A DNA stretch of 64,000 bases, taken from the NCBI RefSeq assembly GCF_029323795.1, contig NZ_CP119758.1, positions 1-64,000 of the forward strand. Direction: 5' to 3'. The notes under the pieces were generated by a model that saw only the letters and a list, made by a program, of their open reading frames with translations, was not told the DNA's origin and searched no databases. The translations under genes were made by a program, and so were the position numbers. Origin of the DNA: Zobellia alginiliquefaciens. GTDB taxonomy: Bacteria > Bacteroidota > Bacteroidia > Flavobacteriales > Flavobacteriaceae. Below are positions 45,528 through 55,123 of the stretch, piece by piece; positions within the stretch are counted from its first letter, which is position 1; every line of letters begins with the position of its first letter.

Positions 45528-47315
45528 ATGACAAAATTTGAAGCCTTAGGGCTAGACAAGTCCATATTGGACGCTGTCAACGACATGGGATTTGAAAGCC
45601 CATCTGAAGTACAAGAAAAAGCAATCCCTATTTTATTGGAAAGTGAAACGGATCTTGTTGCGCTAGCGCAAACAGGAACCGGAAAAACGGCTGCTTTTGG
45701 TTTTCCGTTAATTCAGAAAATAGATAGTAATAGCAGAACTACACAAGGATTGGTACTCTCCCCTACCCGTGAACTATGTTTACAGATTACAAAGGAGATG
45801 CAAGCCTATTCAAAATATGTAAAAGGCCTAAATACCGTTGCCATTTATGGTGGAGCAAGTATAACGGACCAAGCTAGACAAATCAAACGTGGGGCACAGA
45901 TAGTTGTGGCAACTCCCGGGCGAATGAAAGATATGATCAGCCGTGGTCTAGTAGATATTACTAAAATAGATTACTGTGTTCTTGATGAAGCGGATGAAAT
46001 GCTCAACATGGGCTTTTTTGAAGATATAAAGGACATTCTTTCGAACACACCAAAAGAAAAATCTACTTGGTTGTTTTCAGCTACTATGCCAAGAGAGGTA
46101 GCCACTATAGCCAAAAAGTTCATGCACAGCCCTACTGAAATTACGGTAGGTGCTAAAAATGCGGGAACCTCTAACGTACAACACGAGTATTACGTAGTTG
46201 GCGGAAGAGATAGATACCCTGCTCTTAAAAGATTAGCAGACGCTAATCCGGATATTTTCTCTGTAGTTTTCTGTAGAACTAAAAGAGATACCCAGCGTGT
46301 TGCCGAAAAGCTAATCGAAGATGGGTACAATGCAGGTGCATTACATGGCGACTTGAGCCAAAACCAACGTGATTTGGTAATGAACTCATTTCGTAAGAAA
46401 CAAATTCAGATGTTGGTTGCTACAGATGTAGCGGCTCGTGGTATTGACGTAGATGATGTTACGCACGTTATCAACTATCAATTGCCAGATGAAATTGAAA
46501 CATACACCCACAGAAGTGGTCGTACCGGTAGAGCTGGAAAATCTGGAATTTCAATGGTTATCGTAACCAGAAGTGAAATGCGCAAGATACACGCTATTGA
46601 GAAAAAGATTCAACAAGATTTCTTATCAAAGAAAATTCCAACCGGAATAGAAATTTGTGAGATCCAGTTATATCATTTGGCGAACAAAATTAAAGAGACC
46701 GAAATTAATACGGACGTAGAAAGCTATCTTCCTGCTATTAATGATGTTTTAGAAGGTTTAGATCGTGAGGAACTTATTAAAAAAATAGTATCCGTAGAAT
46801 TCACGCGTTTCTCTAATTACTATAACAAAACCAAAGACATGAATACGTCTGACGATCGTGGTCGTGATAGAGGCGAAAGAAATTCACATGCACCTTCAAA
46901 CGGGTCCGTGCGTTACTTTATTAATGTTGGGGAAAAGGATGGTTACGATTGGATGTCACTAAAAGACTTCTTGCGTGATACGTTAAGTTTAGGAAAAGAG
47001 GACGTTTACAAGGTTGATACTAAAGATTCTTTTTCATTCTTTAATACCGAAGCAGAACACACGGATAAAATTCTTTCGTTTTTCACCGACTTTAAACTAG
47101 AAGGAAGATTCATAAACGTTGAAGTTTCTAAAAACCCTGGCGGAAGCAGTGGTGGTAGCCGTGGAAGAAGCGGTGGCGGTCGCGGAAAACGAGTTCGTGA
47201 CAATGATAGAGGCGGTCGTTCAAGAAGTAGAGACAACAATAGAAACTCCTCAAAAGGGAAATCTAGTCATTCCGGAAAGAGAAGAAGCTCAAAAAGTAGA
47301 AGCGATTTCTTTTAG
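45528..47315 (+). CDS. DEAD-box RNA helicase with DbpA-type RNA-binding domain
   Basis: A 595-residue ATP-dependent RNA helicase, probably for ribosome assembly or cold growth. Motifs: AQTGTGKT, PTRELC, LDEADEM, SATMP and HRSGRTGRAG. After the core (to about 380) a DbpA-type RNA-binding domain lies around 460-540 (VRYFINVGEKDGYDW, FFNTEAEH), then an Arg/Gly/Ser-rich tail. Preceded by an unusual structured leader and ended by a UUCG-loop terminator. Confidence 0.95.
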   Translation: MTKFEALGLDKSILDAVNDMGFESPSEVQEKAIPILLESETDLVALAQTGTGKTAAFGFPLIQKIDSNSRTTQGLVLSPTRELCLQITKEMQAYSKYVKGLNTVAIYGGASITDQARQIKRGAQIVVATPGRMKDMISRGLVDITKIDYCVLDEADEMLNMGFFEDIKDILSNTPKEKSTWLFSATMPREVATIAKKFMHSPTEITVGAKNAGTSNVQHEYYVVGGRDRYPALKRLADANPDIFSVVFCRTKRDTQRVAEKLIEDGYNAGALHGDLSQNQRDLVMNSFRKKQIQMLVATDVAARGIDVDDVTHVINYQLPDEIETYTHRSGRTGRAGKSGISMVIVTRSEMRKIHAIEKKIQQDFLSKKIPTGIEICEIQLYHLANKIKETEINTDVESYLPAINDVLEGLDREELIKKIVSVEFTRFSNYYNKTKDMNTSDDRGRDRGERNSHAPSNGSVRYFINVGEKDGYDWMSLKDFLRDTLSLGKEDVYKVDTKDSFSFFNTEAEHTDKILSFFTDFKLEGRFINVEVSKNPGGSSGGSRGRSGGGRGKRVRDNDRGGRSRSRDNNRNSSKGKSSHSGKRRSSKSRSDFF

Positions 47316-47352
47316 ACCCTGAAAAACTTACATTTAAAGTTAATTGTATATT

Positions 47353-47379
47353 AAAAAATACGCTTCGGCGTATTTTTTT
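47353..47379 (+). terminator. Terminator of the helicase gene
   Basis: AAAAAATACGC / GCGTATTTTTTT with a TTCG tetraloop, 38 bp after the stop. Confidence 0.93.
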
Positions 47380-47405
47380 GTTTTGTTTAGTACTTTTAAA
47401 CCTGT

Positions 47406-48194
47406 ATGCTTAAAGTAATGAAACCACTCTTAGTAATTATTCTACTATTTATTTCAACCTTTTCTTTTGCTCAAGAGGAAGAAGTTTTAGAGGAAAAAGA
47501 AATAAAGGCCATAGTTGTAAATGCCCAAACCGATGCGGTTATGGGTGATGTTCACGTTATAAACTTAAATAAGGTAAAAGGAACCATTACAAAAGAAGAT
47601 GGGGAATTTTCAATTTTAGCATCCGTAGACGACATTCTTTACTTTTCTTTTTTAGGTTTCAAGTCACAAAAAATTAGGGTCACCAACGACATGTTCAAAT
47701 TCAAGGATACAAAGATTGCCTTAACCGAACTTGCCTACGCATTAGAAGAAGTAATTGTAAAACCTTACCAACTTACCGGTTATCTTGAGATAGACGTTAA
47801 AAACGCTCCAATAAACAATGCATACCAGTACAGTATATCTGGGCTTTCAGTAGGATATGAAGGGGGGAGCAAAAACCCAAGTGCTGTTACAAAAGTTTTG
47901 GGCGCCATATTAAATCCTGCGGATTTGTTGCGAAACCTATTTGGCAAACAGCCCAACCAGATGAAAAAACTGCGTAAAATAAAGGAAGACGACCAAATAC
48001 GGGACCTTTTAGCATCAAAATTTGACCGCGAAGTCTTAACGGAACTACTTCAGATAGAAAAGCTGGACATTCAAGACATTTTAAACAATTGTAATTACTC
48101 TAAATCTTTTATAAAAACTGCCAATGACCTTCAAATTTTAGATGCGATAAGTAGTTGCTACGAAGACTTCAAAGTATTAAATCGTAAAAAATAA
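47406..48194 (+). CDS. Carboxypeptidase-regulatory-like domain protein
   Basis: A 262-residue exported protein: signal peptide (about 1-22), a carboxypeptidase-regulatory-like domain (about 33-115, with VNAQTDAVMGDVHVINL and ITKEDGEFSILA), and a C-terminal helical region without known motif. Unlike its TonB-receptor relatives it has no barrel. ATG at 47418 is another possible start. Role unknown. Confidence 0.8.
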   Translation: MLKVMKPLLVIILLFISTFSFAQEEEVLEEKEIKAIVVNAQTDAVMGDVHVINLNKVKGTITKEDGEFSILASVDDILYFSFLGFKSQKIRVTNDMFKFKDTKIALTELAYALEEVIVKPYQLTGYLEIDVKNAPINNAYQYSISGLSVGYEGGSKNPSAVTKVLGAILNPADLLRNLFGKQPNQMKKLRKIKEDDQIRDLLASKFDREVLTELLQIEKLDIQDILNNCNYSKSFIKTANDLQILDAISSCYEDFKVLNRKK

Positions 48195-48245
48195 ATTTTC
48201 TATTTTCCATAGCATTTTATAGCTTTAGAGGAAAATAGACTACTT

Positions 48246-49961
48246 ATGAAAGGACTGCTCTCCGCGGTTGTTATTTTCTCCCTTCTTATTGCTTGCAAAG
48301 AAAAGCGAAAAGATATAATAGAAGAAGTATCGATTAAGACCGATACTATTCCAAAAATTATTGAACCCCAAAAAAAACATCCCTTTACATGGGATGCGGC
48401 TAACATTTACTTTCTGTTGACCGATAGATTCAATAATGGTAATACTGAAAACGATGTTAATTTCAACAGAAATGCACCTACTGGCCCCTTAAGAGGTTTT
48501 ATGGGGGGTGATATTCAAGGCATAACTCAAAAAATAGAGGAAGGTTATTTTTCTAATCTTGGCATTAATGCCATTTGGTTTACTCCAGTGGTTGAGCAAA
48601 TTCACGGTAGTACAGATGAAGGTACTGGAAACACCTATGGTTATCATGGGTATTGGACCAACGATTGGACAGCATTAGACCCAAATTTTGGCACCCGAAA
48701 AGATTTAGAGATTATGGTAAAAACTGCCCATAAGCACGGAATTCGTGTTTTAATGGATGTAGTTCTTAACCACACCGGACCGGTTACTGACATTGATGAA
48801 GCATGGCCCGAAGAATGGATTAGAACACAACCCATATGTGATTTTACGAGTTATGAAACTACGGTTGCATGCACATTAGTCGAGAATTTACCCGATATAC
48901 GAACGGAATCTGATGAAGCTGTTGAGCTTCCAGATGCGCTATTGGCAAAGTGGAAAGAAGAAGGCCGCCTAAGCCAAGAATTGGACGAATTACAACTTTT
49001 CTTTGAACGTACAGGCTACCCAAGAGCTCCGCGCTATTACATAATAAAATGGCTTACCGATTACGTTAACAATTTAGGTATTGATGGTTTTCGCGTAGAT
49101 ACGGTAAAACATGTGAATGAAAATGCATGGTCCGAACTGTACAAAGAAGCTTCGTTCGCTTTTGAAAACTGGAAAAAAATGAATCCGGGAAAAATGCTGG
49201 ACCAACAACCCTTCTATATGGTGGGCGAGGTATACAACTATGGCATTTCGAACGGAAGGGAATTTGAGTTTAGTGACAAGAAAGTAGATTATTTTGCTCA
49301 CGGATTTAAAAGCTTAATCAATTTTGAATTAAAGGAAGACGCAAAGAAAGACTACGAATCTATTTTTAGAAAATATAATAAACTCTTACACTCCGAGCTT
49401 ACAGGAAAAAGCGTTGTAAATTATTTGACTTCACACGATGACGCAAATCCTTTTGATGCCGAAAGAAAAGACCCTTACAAAGCTGCAAACGTTTTACTAC
49501 TAACCCCGGGCGCTTCCCAAATCTATTATGGCAACGAAACTGCCCGTGATTTGACCATTGAAGGAACGGCGGACAACCCTGTACAAGGTGATGCCACATT
49601 ACGTTCTTTCATGAATTGGGATGAACTGGACAGTCTACCAAGAACAAAAGAAATCCTACACCATTGGAAAAAATTAGGAACCTTTAGAAGAAATCATCTA
49701 GCCATTGGTGCCGGGAGACATAAAAGACTTGGCAAAAGCCCTTACGTTTTTAGCAGAACCTATGTTGAAGGCGATTACAAAGACAAAGTAGTGATTGGTC
49801 TAGACTTGCCAAAAGGAAAAAAATCACTTTGGGTAAAAGGATTTTTTGGTGATGGCACCAAACTTTATGATACCTATTCAGAAACGGAGGTAACCGTGGA
49901 AAATGGCAAAGTTCTTCTTGAGAACGATTTTAATATTGCTCTGCTAGAATTAAAAGAATAA
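48246..49961 (+). CDS. Alpha-amylase-family glycoside hydrolase (GH13) lipoprotein
   Basis: A 571-residue lipoprotein (lipobox LLIAC, Cys17) with a GH13 barrel. Catalytic residues: nucleophile Asp285 in DGFRVDTVKH, acid/base Glu328 in VGEVYNYG and Asp398 in TSHDD; the first conserved region is DVVLNHTG. All three are present, so an active alpha-glucan hydrolase or related enzyme is expected. The charged mature end CKEKRKD is unlike the acidic surface-export signal, so it may face the periplasm. Convergent with the SRPBCC gene. Confidence 0.93.
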   Translation: MKGLLSAVVIFSLLIACKEKRKDIIEEVSIKTDTIPKIIEPQKKHPFTWDAANIYFLLTDRFNNGNTENDVNFNRNAPTGPLRGFMGGDIQGITQKIEEGYFSNLGINAIWFTPVVEQIHGSTDEGTGNTYGYHGYWTNDWTALDPNFGTRKDLEIMVKTAHKHGIRVLMDVVLNHTGPVTDIDEAWPEEWIRTQPICDFTSYETTVACTLVENLPDIRTESDEAVELPDALLAKWKEEGRLSQELDELQLFFERTGYPRAPRYYIIKWLTDYVNNLGIDGFRVDTVKHVNENAWSELYKEASFAFENWKKMNPGKMLDQQPFYMVGEVYNYGISNGREFEFSDKKVDYFAHGFKSLINFELKEDAKKDYESIFRKYNKLLHSELTGKSVVNYLTSHDDANPFDAERKDPYKAANVLLLTPGASQIYYGNETARDLTIEGTADNPVQGDATLRSFMNWDELDSLPRTKEILHHWKKLGTFRRNHLAIGAGRHKRLGKSPYVFSRTYVEGDYKDKVVIGLDLPKGKKSLWVKGFFGDGTKLYDTYSETEVTVENGKVLLENDFNIALLELKE

Positions 49962-49963
49962 CT

Positions 49964-49994
49964 AAGAAAGCCCTTTATCCTGAAGGGCTTTCTT
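49964..49994. terminator. Bidirectional terminator between GH13 and SRPBCC genes
   Basis: AAGAAAGCCCTT / AAGGGCTTTCTT palindrome between the two convergent stops. Confidence 0.88.
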
Positions 49995-49998
49995 GTTT

Positions 49999-50526
49999 CT
50001 AACGCTCCAAGTTCTCTTTTAAGCTCGCCAAACCGGCTTCAAAGTCTTTCCCAACTGCCTTGTCCATACTCATAAAAAGCATCATAATATTCATTGGAAA
50101 TTTATGTTTTCCAGAAAAACCCCAGGTTACCTTGGTACCGCCATCTTCAGCATCATCCACTTGCAGATAACAATCAGAAGTAGATTTAAAAGGTTTTAAA
50201 AACCGTAATTCAGATTCTATTCGTTCCCCTTCAATAATCCTTTTAATTTCCTGCTCTCCTTCCCCAACCTCTTTATTACCGTTCCAATAACTAGTGCTCC
50301 CCACCTCTCCATCGGTTCCTGTGAACTTTTTATTCATGTTCGGATCTTTTTTTGCCCAAGGTGACCACTCATCCATCTTTTTTAAAGATTTTAAATATTG
50401 AAAAACCTCGTTTCTTGGTCTGGCAACTTCTACTGTTCTAAAAACATTGTAGGTTTTTGGCGCTATCAGTGATAATATTAAAATTAACACTACAACACTT
50501 ACAATAACATAAAGTAATGTATACAT
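49999..50526 (-). CDS. SRPBCC-family (START/polyketide-cyclase fold) protein with membrane anchor
   Basis: A 175-residue protein: one N-terminal membrane helix (about 4-24) and a SRPBCC lipid-binding-fold domain, seen in FRTVEVARPRNEVFQYLKSL, MDEWSPWAKKDPNM and the C-terminal helix VGKDFEAGLASLKENLE. Ligand unknown. Single gene. Confidence 0.87.
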   Translation of the reverse strand: MYTLLYVIVSVVVLILILSLIAPKTYNVFRTVEVARPRNEVFQYLKSLKKMDEWSPWAKKDPNMNKKFTGTDGEVGSTSYWNGNKEVGEGEQEIKRIIEGERIESELRFLKPFKSTSDCYLQVDDAEDGGTKVTWGFSGKHKFPMNIMMLFMSMDKAVGKDFEAGLASLKENLER

Positions 50527-50632
50527 ATCTCATTAATAGGTTGGTTATTAATGAAATATACTAAAAAAACAAAGAATATAATCTTATTGAAACCAGACAA
50601 ATTTTAGAAGTGAATTAAGCTATACGCTAACT

Positions 50633-51295
50633 CTACTTTTTTATTTGCTCTTCATAACGCATCAACACATCATCTATGCTCCTAACCGACTTTTTGGTCC
50701 AGTCCAATCTTTTTTCCAGTTTTTCTTCATCGGTCAACCTCCACTCTAAATCGGTCTTTCTAATTTTATCCGAAAGGTGTTGCAGTATGATGGCCGCAGA
50801 AACTGAAATATTCAGACTTTCCGTAAAACCCAGCATAGGGATTTTTAGAAATCCATCACTCAAGTCCATAGCTTCTTGACTTAGTCCCGTGCGTTCTGTT
50901 CCGAACAGCAAAGCAGTCTTTCCTTCAATTTTAAAATCCTCCAAAAAAGTAGAATCGTTATGTGGTGTAGTTGCAATAATTTTATAACCTTTTCCCTTTA
51001 ACTTGCGAATACAATCCGTGGTACTTTGATGTCTATGCACATCTACCCATTTTTGGGCACCCATGGCAATTTGGTCATCTAACTTTTTACCATAACGAGA
51101 TTCAATTACATGCGCATCTTGAATACCGAACACATCGCAACTGCGGATAACAGCGCTTGTATTATGCATTTGGTACAAATCTTCAATCGCCACCGTCACC
51201 AACTTTGTTCGCTCTTCAAGTATTTCTAAAAAACGTTGTTTTCTTTCTTTGGAAATAAAATCTTCAAGATATTCAAGAAGTTGTTCATCTATCAT
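50633..51295 (-). CDS. SpoU/TrmH-family RNA 2'-O-methyltransferase
   Basis: A 220-residue SPOUT enzyme. Motifs: NTSAVIRSCDVFGIQDAHVI, LLFGTERTGLSQEA and LNISVSAAIILQHL, the three conserved parts of the SpoU family. It is most like TrmH (Gm18 of tRNA), but the rRNA-specific members share these motifs. The strand is opposite to cobB. Confidence 0.92.
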   Translation of the reverse strand: MIDEQLLEYLEDFISKERKQRFLEILEERTKLVTVAIEDLYQMHNTSAVIRSCDVFGIQDAHVIESRYGKKLDDQIAMGAQKWVDVHRHQSTTDCIRKLKGKGYKIIATTPHNDSTFLEDFKIEGKTALLFGTERTGLSQEAMDLSDGFLKIPMLGFTESLNISVSAAIILQHLSDKIRKTDLEWRLTDEEKLEKRLDWTKKSVRSIDDVLMRYEEQIKK

Positions 51296-51330
51296 ATACC
51301 GAATATAATAAAAACTCTATTTTTATAACG

Positions 51331-52032
51331 ATGAAGAAGCGAATTACCATTTTAACGGGAGCCGGCGTGAGTGCCGAAAGCGGTATTAATACGTTCAGAG
51401 ATGCCGGTGGATTGTGGGAAGGACATGACGTTATGGAAGTTGCCTCCCCAGAAGGTTTTGCCCGAAACCCAGAATTAGTTCTTAATTTTTACAATCTAAG
51501 AAGGAAACAATTAAATGAAGTATCTCCTAATAAAGCCCATAGAGCATTGGTAGAGCTCGAAGATTTTTATGAAGTCACTGTTGTTACCCAAAACGTAGAT
51601 GACCTTCACGAAAGAGCAGGAAGCTCTAATGTAATACACATTCATGGCGAACTTTTAAAAGTACGGAGTACCAAAAATGAAAACGTAGTCTTACCATGGT
51701 CCAATGACCTTAATTTAGGTGATTGCTGTAATGAAGGACACCAATTGCGGCCGCACATTGTTTGGTTTGGCGAAGCGGTTCCTCTTTTAGAAGAGGCAGC
51801 TATCGCTACTCAAAATGCAGATATTGTTATTATTATTGGAACATCAATGCAGGTATATCCTGCCGCCAGCCTTATTGATTATGCCCAAAGCGGAATTCCC
51901 ATATATTTTGTAGACCCTAAACCCAACGTGTCCAGAAACAATTATGACAACCTTACTGTGATAGCAAAAACCGCCGTACAAGGCATACCTAAACTGGTGA
52001 CTGAACTAATTGCAACCATTCAAGAAAACTAA
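51331..52032 (+). CDS. cobB: NAD-dependent protein deacylase, class III sirtuin (CobB-like)
   Basis: A 233-residue sirtuin removing acyl groups from lysine with NAD. The NAD site GAGVSAESGINTFRDAGGLW is shown here as GAGVSAESGI plus FRDAGG, then TQNVDDLH and catalytic His105 in HIHGEL. Tyr54 and Arg57 in FYNLRR form the YxxR pair of SIRT5-like desuccinylases. The usual two Cys pairs of the zinc knot are reduced to one CC in LGDCCNEG, so the zinc site looks lost. Likely acts on succinyl- or malonyl-lysine. Confidence 0.93.
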   Translation: MKKRITILTGAGVSAESGINTFRDAGGLWEGHDVMEVASPEGFARNPELVLNFYNLRRKQLNEVSPNKAHRALVELEDFYEVTVVTQNVDDLHERAGSSNVIHIHGELLKVRSTKNENVVLPWSNDLNLGDCCNEGHQLRPHIVWFGEAVPLLEEAAIATQNADIVIIIGTSMQVYPAASLIDYAQSGIPIYFVDPKPNVSRNNYDNLTVIAKTAVQGIPKLVTELIATIQEN

Positions 52033-52046
52033 CAAGTTGTTATTTT

Positions 52047-52619
52047 ATGACCAAGGAAGAGCTTTATAAATCATTGGACTATGTTAATCATTCTCGTGAA
52101 AAGCGTTCGGAAATGGCTACTTTAATTTCTCAAAACCCGCAAATAGTAGTTCCTTTAATGGAAATAGCCTTTACCGTAGATGACCCCATATCCAATAAAG
52201 CGTGCTGGGTTCTTGAATTTACAGCGAAGGAAAACCTATCTTTTTTATACCCTCATTTAGAAGAATTTACAACTAATTTACACCGAGTACGCTATGACTC
52301 TGCAATACGCCCTTTAGCAAAGATTTGCGAATTTTTGACCGAAGTATATTTCTCAAAAAATGATATCGGTCTTAAAAATATTATGACAGAAAACCAATTG
52401 GAGCGAATTACCTCGGCTTGTTTTGATTGGTTGATAGGCGAATACAAAGTTGCTGCCAAAGCATATTCTATAACTTCTTTATACCAACTAGGACATAAAT
52501 ACGATTGGGTTCACCCAGAATTAAAAATGATTTTAGAGCAAAACTATGCCGCAGGCAGTGCCGCATACAAAGCAAGAGCTCGCCATGCTTTAGCAAAATT
52601 GAAGAAGCTTTCCATCTAA
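52047..52619 (+). CDS. Helical (HEAT-like) protein of unknown function before purB
   Basis: A 190-residue, all-helical protein, probably of HEAT/armadillo-like repeats, judging by pattern (NPQIVVPLMEIAFT, ARARHALAKLKKL). No catalytic residues or signal peptide. Homologues beside purB are sometimes mislabelled adenylosuccinate lyase; the real enzyme is at 52739. Follows cobB by 14 bp, so the two are probably co-transcribed. Confidence 0.75.
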   Translation: MTKEELYKSLDYVNHSREKRSEMATLISQNPQIVVPLMEIAFTVDDPISNKACWVLEFTAKENLSFLYPHLEEFTTNLHRVRYDSAIRPLAKICEFLTEVYFSKNDIGLKNIMTENQLERITSACFDWLIGEYKVAAKAYSITSLYQLGHKYDWVHPELKMILEQNYAAGSAAYKARARHALAKLKKLSI

Positions 52620-52698
52620 AATACGAGTTGTTAACTTTTTAGGTACAACTTTTTAGCATTAGAATCTTAAAAACCTTTTAAAACTAGCCATCTTAAGG

Positions 52699-52706
52699 TA
52701 TCTTTG
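52699..52706 (+). promoter_or_regulatory. -7 promoter element of purB
   Basis: TATCTTTG, 32 bp before the start codon, matches TAnnTTTG. No TTG at the usual spacing. Confidence 0.5.
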
Positions 52707-52738
52707 CTTTTTTTCAAAAATCAACTTTATACAACGTT

Positions 52739-54082
52739 ATGTCGCTAAACGCTTTGAACGCTATTTCGCCTATAGACGGGCGCTACAGAAGTAAAACTGA
52801 ACCATTGGCACCGTTTTTCTCGGAAGAAGCCCTTATAAAATATCGGGTGCAGGTAGAAATTGAATATTTTATCGCCCTTTGTGAGATTCCGTTACCTCAA
52901 CTTTCCGGTTTTGACCACTCAAAATTTGAAGCGTTAAGAGAAATCTACATCAATTTTGATACGGTAGATGCCCAAGAAATAAAAGAAATAGAGAAAACGA
53001 CCAATCACGATGTAAAAGCTGTTGAATATTTTATAAAGGCTGCATTTGATAAGTTAGGACTTTCTGCACATAAAGAGTTCATCCATTTTGGTCTGACTTC
53101 TCAAGATATCAATAACACGGCAATTCCCCTTTCCATTAAAGAGGCAACGAACGAAGTATATGTACCCGAATACACCACATTATTGAACAAAATTCAAGAA
53201 TTGGCAACTGAATGGGCAGAAATACCAATGTTGGCCAGAACACATGGTCAGCCTGCCTCTCCTACCCGTCTTGGAAAAGAGATAGAAGTCTTTGTAGTTA
53301 GGCTAAAAGAACAGTTCAACTTATTGAACGATATTCCGAGTGCTGCAAAATTTGGTGGCGCCACAGGAAACTACAATGCACATAAAGTAGCCTACCCATC
53401 TATTGACTGGAAAGCCTTTGGGACTAAATTTGTTCAAGAAAAATTAGGGCTTCACCACTCCTTCCCTACTACACAGATTGAGCATTATGACCATATGGCC
53501 GCATTGTTCGATACTTTAAAGAGAATAAACACCATTATTCTTGATTTGGATAGAGATTTCTGGACGTATGTTTCCATGGATTATTTCAAGCAAAAAATTA
53601 AAAAAGGTGAAGTTGGTTCTTCAGCAATGCCACATAAAGTAAACCCTATAGATTTTGAAAACTCGGAAGGAAACTTAGGTATTGCAAATGCATTGTTTGA
53701 GCACCTTTCAGCTAAACTTCCTGTATCAAGATTACAACGTGATCTAACAGATAGTACGGTTCTTAGGAACGCGGGTATGCCATTTGCACATACTATTATC
53801 GCTTTTCAATCCACTTTAAAAGGTTTGAACAAGCTTTTATTGAATAAAGAAAAATTTGAACAAGACTTAGAAAATAACTGGGCGGTAGTGGCCGAAGCTA
53901 TTCAGACTATATTAAGAAGAGAAGGCTACCCTAATCCGTACGAAGCTCTAAAAGGACTTACACGCACCAATACAAAAATAAACCAGAATTCAATTGCCGA
54001 GTTTATTGATACGCTTGAGGTTTCAGATGCAATTAAACAAGAGTTAAAAGTAATTACGCCAAGTAACTACACTGGTATCTAA
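52739..54082 (+). CDS. purB: Adenylosuccinate lyase
   Basis: PurB cleaves SAICAR and adenylosuccinate in purine synthesis. 447 residues of the long PurB type, with TNHDVKAVEYF, FGLTSQDINNTA, ARTHGQPASPT and the signature GSSAMPHKVNPIDFENSEG (Ser loop). Complete. Own promoter; convergent with the MscS gene. Confidence 0.97.
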   Translation: MSLNALNAISPIDGRYRSKTEPLAPFFSEEALIKYRVQVEIEYFIALCEIPLPQLSGFDHSKFEALREIYINFDTVDAQEIKEIEKTTNHDVKAVEYFIKAAFDKLGLSAHKEFIHFGLTSQDINNTAIPLSIKEATNEVYVPEYTTLLNKIQELATEWAEIPMLARTHGQPASPTRLGKEIEVFVVRLKEQFNLLNDIPSAAKFGGATGNYNAHKVAYPSIDWKAFGTKFVQEKLGLHHSFPTTQIEHYDHMAALFDTLKRINTIILDLDRDFWTYVSMDYFKQKIKKGEVGSSAMPHKVNPIDFENSEGNLGIANALFEHLSAKLPVSRLQRDLTDSTVLRNAGMPFAHTIIAFQSTLKGLNKLLLNKEKFEQDLENNWAVVAEAIQTILRREGYPNPYEALKGLTRTNTKINQNSIAEFIDTLEVSDAIKQELKVITPSNYTGI

Positions 54083-54103
54083 AAATTACAATTTCCCTAG
54101 TAT

Positions 54104-54131
54104 AAAAAAAAGGCCGCAATTGCGGCCTTCT
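54104..54131. terminator. Bidirectional terminator between purB and the MscS gene
   Basis: Perfect 20-bp palindrome AAGGCCGCAATTGCGGCCTT (54110-54129). The T-run is stronger on the minus strand. Confidence 0.88.
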
Positions 54132-54163
54132 TCGGGGGATAATGGTTAGTGTTTATGTAAAAA

Positions 54164-54979
54164 TTATCCTTTCTTTTGTATTTCCACTTGATGTGGGTAA
54201 GGGATTTCAATTCCAGCTTTATCAAGTGCCAGCTTACAGTTTTCCAACGTTCCAAAATATACATCCCAATAGTGCTCTGGCTTACAGAACGGTCGTACTG
54301 CAAAATTTACTGAACTATCCGCCAATTCTGAAACATTTACTGAAGGCGCTGGATCTTGTAAAACTTTTGGATCAGAGGTAAGTACATTTAGCAACACTTC
54401 TTTTGCTGTTTTAATATCCTCTCCATAACCTACACCTATAGTAGTATCCACTCTCATCTTACCTTCAGCAGTATAGTTCACTATATTTCCGTTAGCCATG
54501 GCTCCATTAGGAACTATAGCTAATTTACTATCTGGAGTAACCAGTTTGGTCGTGAAAATCTCTATTTCTTTTACAACACCTAGAACTCCCTGAGCCTCAA
54601 TCAAATCTCCTATTTTGTATGGCTTGAATATTATTAGCAATACTCCACCTGCAAAGTTTGATAACGAACCTTGCAAGGCAAGACCAATAGCAAGACCGGC
54701 AGCGGCAATGATAGCGGCAAAACTAGTAGTTTCTACCCCTAATTTTGAGATTACCATTATAATCAAGAAAATGGTAAGTCCCCATTTTACCAAACTCAAC
54801 AAAAACTTCTGTAGAGATTCGTCATAATTCTTTTTGGACATGCCTTTACCCAGCACGTTCATGATTTTCTTAATAATCCATGAACCTATTATATAGATTA
54901 AGATTGCGCCAATTACTTTAGGTCCATATTCAACCGCAAAATCAATGCCTTTGTTCATCCATACTTCTGCTTGTTCCAT
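54164..54979 (-). CDS. MscS-type mechanosensitive channel
   Basis: A 271-residue small-conductance channel for osmotic downshock. Three membrane helices; the pore helix reads AAIIAAAGLAIGLALQGSLSNFAGG with Gly/Ala spacing (shown in part), followed by the beta domain with VKEIEIFTTKLVTPDSK and IVPNG. Normal length; ends near the vestibule domain. Confidence 0.95.
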   Translation of the reverse strand: MEQAEVWMNKGIDFAVEYGPKVIGAILIYIIGSWIIKKIMNVLGKGMSKKNYDESLQKFLLSLVKWGLTIFLIIMVISKLGVETTSFAAIIAAAGLAIGLALQGSLSNFAGGVLLIIFKPYKIGDLIEAQGVLGVVKEIEIFTTKLVTPDSKLAIVPNGAMANGNIVNYTAEGKMRVDTTIGVGYGEDIKTAKEVLLNVLTSDPKVLQDPAPSVNVSELADSSVNFAVRPFCKPEHYWDVYFGTLENCKLALDKAGIEIPYPHQVEIQKKG

Positions 54980-55064
54980 AATCTTAAATAGTTTTCTGGT
55001 TAATGTTATACTAGGTAAGACACTAGATTTATTAAAAGGTCACAAAAACTTTCATTTTTATTCA

Positions 55065-55097
55065 AAAAAAAAAGCAAGCCAGTATACTGGCTTGCTT
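55065..55097 (-). terminator. Terminator of the sigma factor/DUF4252 operon
   Basis: AAGCAAGCCAGTATACTGGCTTGCTT palindrome (ends AAGCAAGCC/GGCTTGCTT) followed on the minus strand by a T-run. 26 bp after the last DUF4252 gene. Confidence 0.9.
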
Positions 55098-55123
55098 ATT
55101 TTCAGTTAAAATTCTACTTTATT

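Noticed and set aside
47119-47322. Val/Ala/Glu-rich frame at the end of the helicase gene
   Set aside because: Frame-shifted copy of the Arg/Gly-rich tail; no start context.
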